The position numbers and the translations under genes are program-made. Under the pieces are notes generated by a model that did no database searches, was not told where the DNA came from, and saw only the letters and a list, made by a program, of their open reading frames with translations. From Echinicola arenosa (lineage in GTDB: Bacteria; Bacteroidota; Bacteroidia; Cytophagales; Cyclobacteriaceae), in NCBI RefSeq assembly GCF_014841125.1, contig NZ_JACYTQ010000005.1, positions 1 to 64,000 on the forward strand: DNA of 64,000 nucleotides, read 5' to 3'. Of this stretch, positions 62,493 through 64,000 are shown one piece after another. Each line of letters begins with the position of its first letter. The stretch's first letter is position 1.

Positions 62493-62989
62493 TGTTTCCC
62501 AACAAAAAAATGCAACACTCAAAAGCCATATTCATGTTGCTGGTAATGTTTTTCCTGGGCAAGAATGTCCTTGCCCAGGAAAGCATTCATTGGCTCTCAT
62601 TTGAGCAATTGGAAGACTCCCTTGCTAAGCAACCCAAGAAAGTTTTCATCGACTTCTATACAGATTGGTGTACCTATTGTAAAAAGATGGACCGTAAAGT
62701 ATTTACCAAGCCTGAAGTCATCCAAAAAATTAACACTGAATTCTATGCAGTTAGAATGGATGCTGAAAACCGGGACACCATCCAGTTTGATGGGCATGTA
62801 TTTTTCAATCGACTGGCGACTGACAAGAGGGCTGGTATCCACGACCTGGCCATGTTATTGGGCCAAAGAAATGGAATATTTGCCCCTCCAACTCTGATTA
62901 TACTGGAGAATGAATTTAAGGTATTGGACAGAAGGTTTGAATACCTATATAGTGAAAAATTAATGGAATGGCTTAGCAGTTTTGAGTGA
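62492..62989 (+). CDS. Periplasmic thioredoxin-fold protein
   Basis: 165 residues with a signal peptide (to about 29, VLAQE). Thioredoxin fold of the DUF255/SoxW-like type with DWCTYCKKMD (Cys60-Cys63) and PPTLIILENE around the cis-Pro. A periplasmic disulfide reductase or oxidase. Overlap of one nucleotide with the TonB-receptor gene suggests it services the CxxC in that receptor's plug or the Cys-rich proteins of the region. A second Met (residue 7, 62510) is an alternative start. Confidence 0.85.
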   Translation: MFPNKKMQHSKAIFMLLVMFFLGKNVLAQESIHWLSFEQLEDSLAKQPKKVFIDFYTDWCTYCKKMDRKVFTKPEVIQKINTEFYAVRMDAENRDTIQFDGHVFFNRLATDKRAGIHDLAMLLGQRNGIFAPPTLIILENEFKVLDRRFEYLYSEKLMEWLSSFE

Positions 62990-62991
62990 TT

Positions 62992-63603
62992 TCAGGGTCG
63001 TTTTTTCTCTCTGCGAAGCAGGCCCATCATTGTACCCGCTCCTATTCCTACAAAAGTTCCCTGTTTGTTAATGACCAAAATGGGTCCTACGGTAAAGCCA
63101 AAATACCGCGAGAAAGGAATTTCAATCTTTGGGCTGACAACGATACTCATATGGTTTTCTCTTTCATACTCCCAAGTATAATTCTGAACCAGAAAATTAT
63201 CTTGTACTTTTTCCCAATTGGTCGGCTTTTCTATTTTCGAATAGGCCAGCCCAATAGACAGGTTCGCCCTAATGGTCCCAGAAGGATTTATTGGAACGAT
63301 CCTGCCATAACCGACCTGATAGGTTTCCATCAAATCATAAGGTTTTGTGGTACCCAGCATCAAAGCATCTATTAAGCCTATTTTATAGTCCTCAGGCCTG
63401 TTTTCTGGTGTTTTTGCATTGGCCACCCAGCCAAATTTAAAGGCATGTTTTTCTTTATATATCCAATTAAGGGCTATCTCTCCACCCAGATAATTGCCTC
63501 CATAAATTTCGCCTGAATAATAGATGAAATTATTGTCAAAAAACTGAGCATAAAGGCTTTGTGTAGATACCAAATAGAGTAATATAAAAAATACCCTCTT
63601 CAT
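62992..63603 (-). CDS. Outer-membrane-type beta-barrel protein, function unknown
   Basis: 203 residues, signal peptide (to about 19, LYAQ). Eight or so amphipathic strands (GEIYGGNYLGGEIALNWIYK, TIRANLSIGLAYSK, FGFTVGPILVINKQGTFVGI) and a basic C-terminus (LLRREKKRP). Looks like a small outer-membrane barrel. No specific family recognised. Stops 2 bp from the converging thioredoxin-fold gene. Confidence 0.65.
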   Translation of the reverse strand: MKRVFFILLYLVSTQSLYAQFFDNNFIYYSGEIYGGNYLGGEIALNWIYKEKHAFKFGWVANAKTPENRPEDYKIGLIDALMLGTTKPYDLMETYQVGYGRIVPINPSGTIRANLSIGLAYSKIEKPTNWEKVQDNFLVQNYTWEYERENHMSIVVSPKIEIPFSRYFGFTVGPILVINKQGTFVGIGAGTMMGLLRREKKRP

Positions 63604-63714
63604 TTATCAAAAGTTTTAGTATAACTAAATTTATCATTATTCAGTCTAATAAAAAACTTCCTCCAAATAAATATGGCCGAAGGATATAGAAAGAATTTTC
63701 TCACAGCCTCAAAC

Positions 63715-64000
63715 CTAATACTTTGTATAAATCTGATACAATACTTTTTCCATTTCGCGTTTCAGTTCACTGGAACTGATCACATAATTATTGTGCATAA
63801 AGCTAAAGTAAAGTGTTTTTCCAGATTTGGTCAGTAAGTATCCACTCAAACAATGGACACCGCTCAAAGTACCTGTTTTAGCATAAACATAAGGATTTTC
63901 ATCATCAGACTTATACCAAGACCGAATAGTTCCAGATTTACCTCCTGAGGGAAAGTAGGCATAGATCTTTTCTTCTGGAACTTCTGCCCTGATCTTCTCC
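63715..64000 (-). CDS. D-alanyl-D-alanine carboxypeptidase/endopeptidase (PBP4 type), 3' end
   Basis: The 3' end of a gene truncated by the window edge; stop codon TAG on the minus strand at 63715-63717. The visible reading frame, about 95 residues, includes KTGTLSGVHCLSGYL (the KTG motif of penicillin-binding serine hydrolases), followed by FSFMHNNYVISSSELK to the C-terminus. This is the conserved end of the peptidase S13 (DacB/PBP4) family, which trims peptidoglycan in the periplasm. The N-terminal part with the catalytic SxxK lies outside the window. Confidence 0.85.
   Translation of the reverse strand, partial: EKIRAEVPEEKIYAYFPSGGKSGTIRSWYKSDDENPYVYAKTGTLSGVHCLSGYLLTKSGKTLYFSFMHNNYVISSSELKREMEKVLYQIYTKY

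Overview
The window looks like a chromosomal piece of a Bacteroidota bacterium, most likely a marine or soil member of the Cytophagales (Cyclobacteriaceae type; the family is an inference). Evidence: the 16S rRNA 5' end at the left edge, SusC/SusD pairs, TonB-dependent receptors, many lipoproteins, FecR/ECF pairs, promoters of the TTG-N19-TAnnTTTG type, and moderate to low G+C. I see no insertion sequence, prophage, CRISPR array or tRNA.

Layout. 1-735: 5' end of a 16S gene (minus strand) with three putative tandem promoters. 0.77-8.5 kb: two overlapping DUF1080 (3-keto-glycoside hydrolase type) genes, an XRE-S24 repressor with a small partner gene, a TonB receptor and tex. 8.7-11.3 kb: a TlpA-like thiol protein, a class A beta-lactamase-like lipoprotein and an ECF sigma factor with no adjacent FecR. 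11.5-28.7 kb (minus strand): a polysaccharide utilisation locus made of ECF sigma, FecR, SusC with an STN domain, SusD, SusE, GH76 endo-mannanase, GH125 exo-1,6-mannosidase, a GH92 enzyme, a ROK sugar kinase and a GH78 alpha-L-rhamnosidase. This set fits an alpha-1,6-linked mannan. The GH92 has Gln where the family's general acid Glu is expected, which points to mannose-phosphate linkages. Three intercistronic stem-loops separate the enzyme genes.

29.0-33.0 kb (plus strand): a tight operon of circularly permuted ATP-grasp, alpha-E protein, Anbu-type proteasome homologue and transglutaminase. This is a computationally predicted peptide-ligation/proteolysis system of unknown function. 33.4-45.0 kb: mixed housekeeping and unknown genes, including two endonuclease/exonuclease/phosphatase-fold proteins, DinB, a 4,5-DOPA-dioxygenase-like protein, a 2H phosphoesterase, lipoproteins and a coupled pair of unknown envelope proteins. 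45.3-50.3 kb: KduD-like SDR and KduI behind a LacI-type operator, a Tat-exported Gfo/Idh/MocA oxidoreductase and a sulfatase. 50.4-52.2 kb: a small unknown gene and hemN, the latter behind a Crp/Fnr-like palindrome.

52.3-63.0 kb: probably the most unusual region. It holds two MbnH/MauG-like di-haem proteins, two MbnP-like lipoproteins, an outer-membrane barrel with a Cys-x2-Cys mature N-terminus, and two small exported proteins with identically placed cysteines (C40, C50, C54). A convergent porin follows, then a TonB receptor with a CxxC in its plug overlapping a thioredoxin-fold gene. I read this as an envelope copper-handling island by homology to the MbnP/MbnH (CorA/MopE-related) system. 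The window ends with an outer-membrane-type protein and the 3' end of a PBP4-type D-Ala-D-Ala carboxypeptidase gene.
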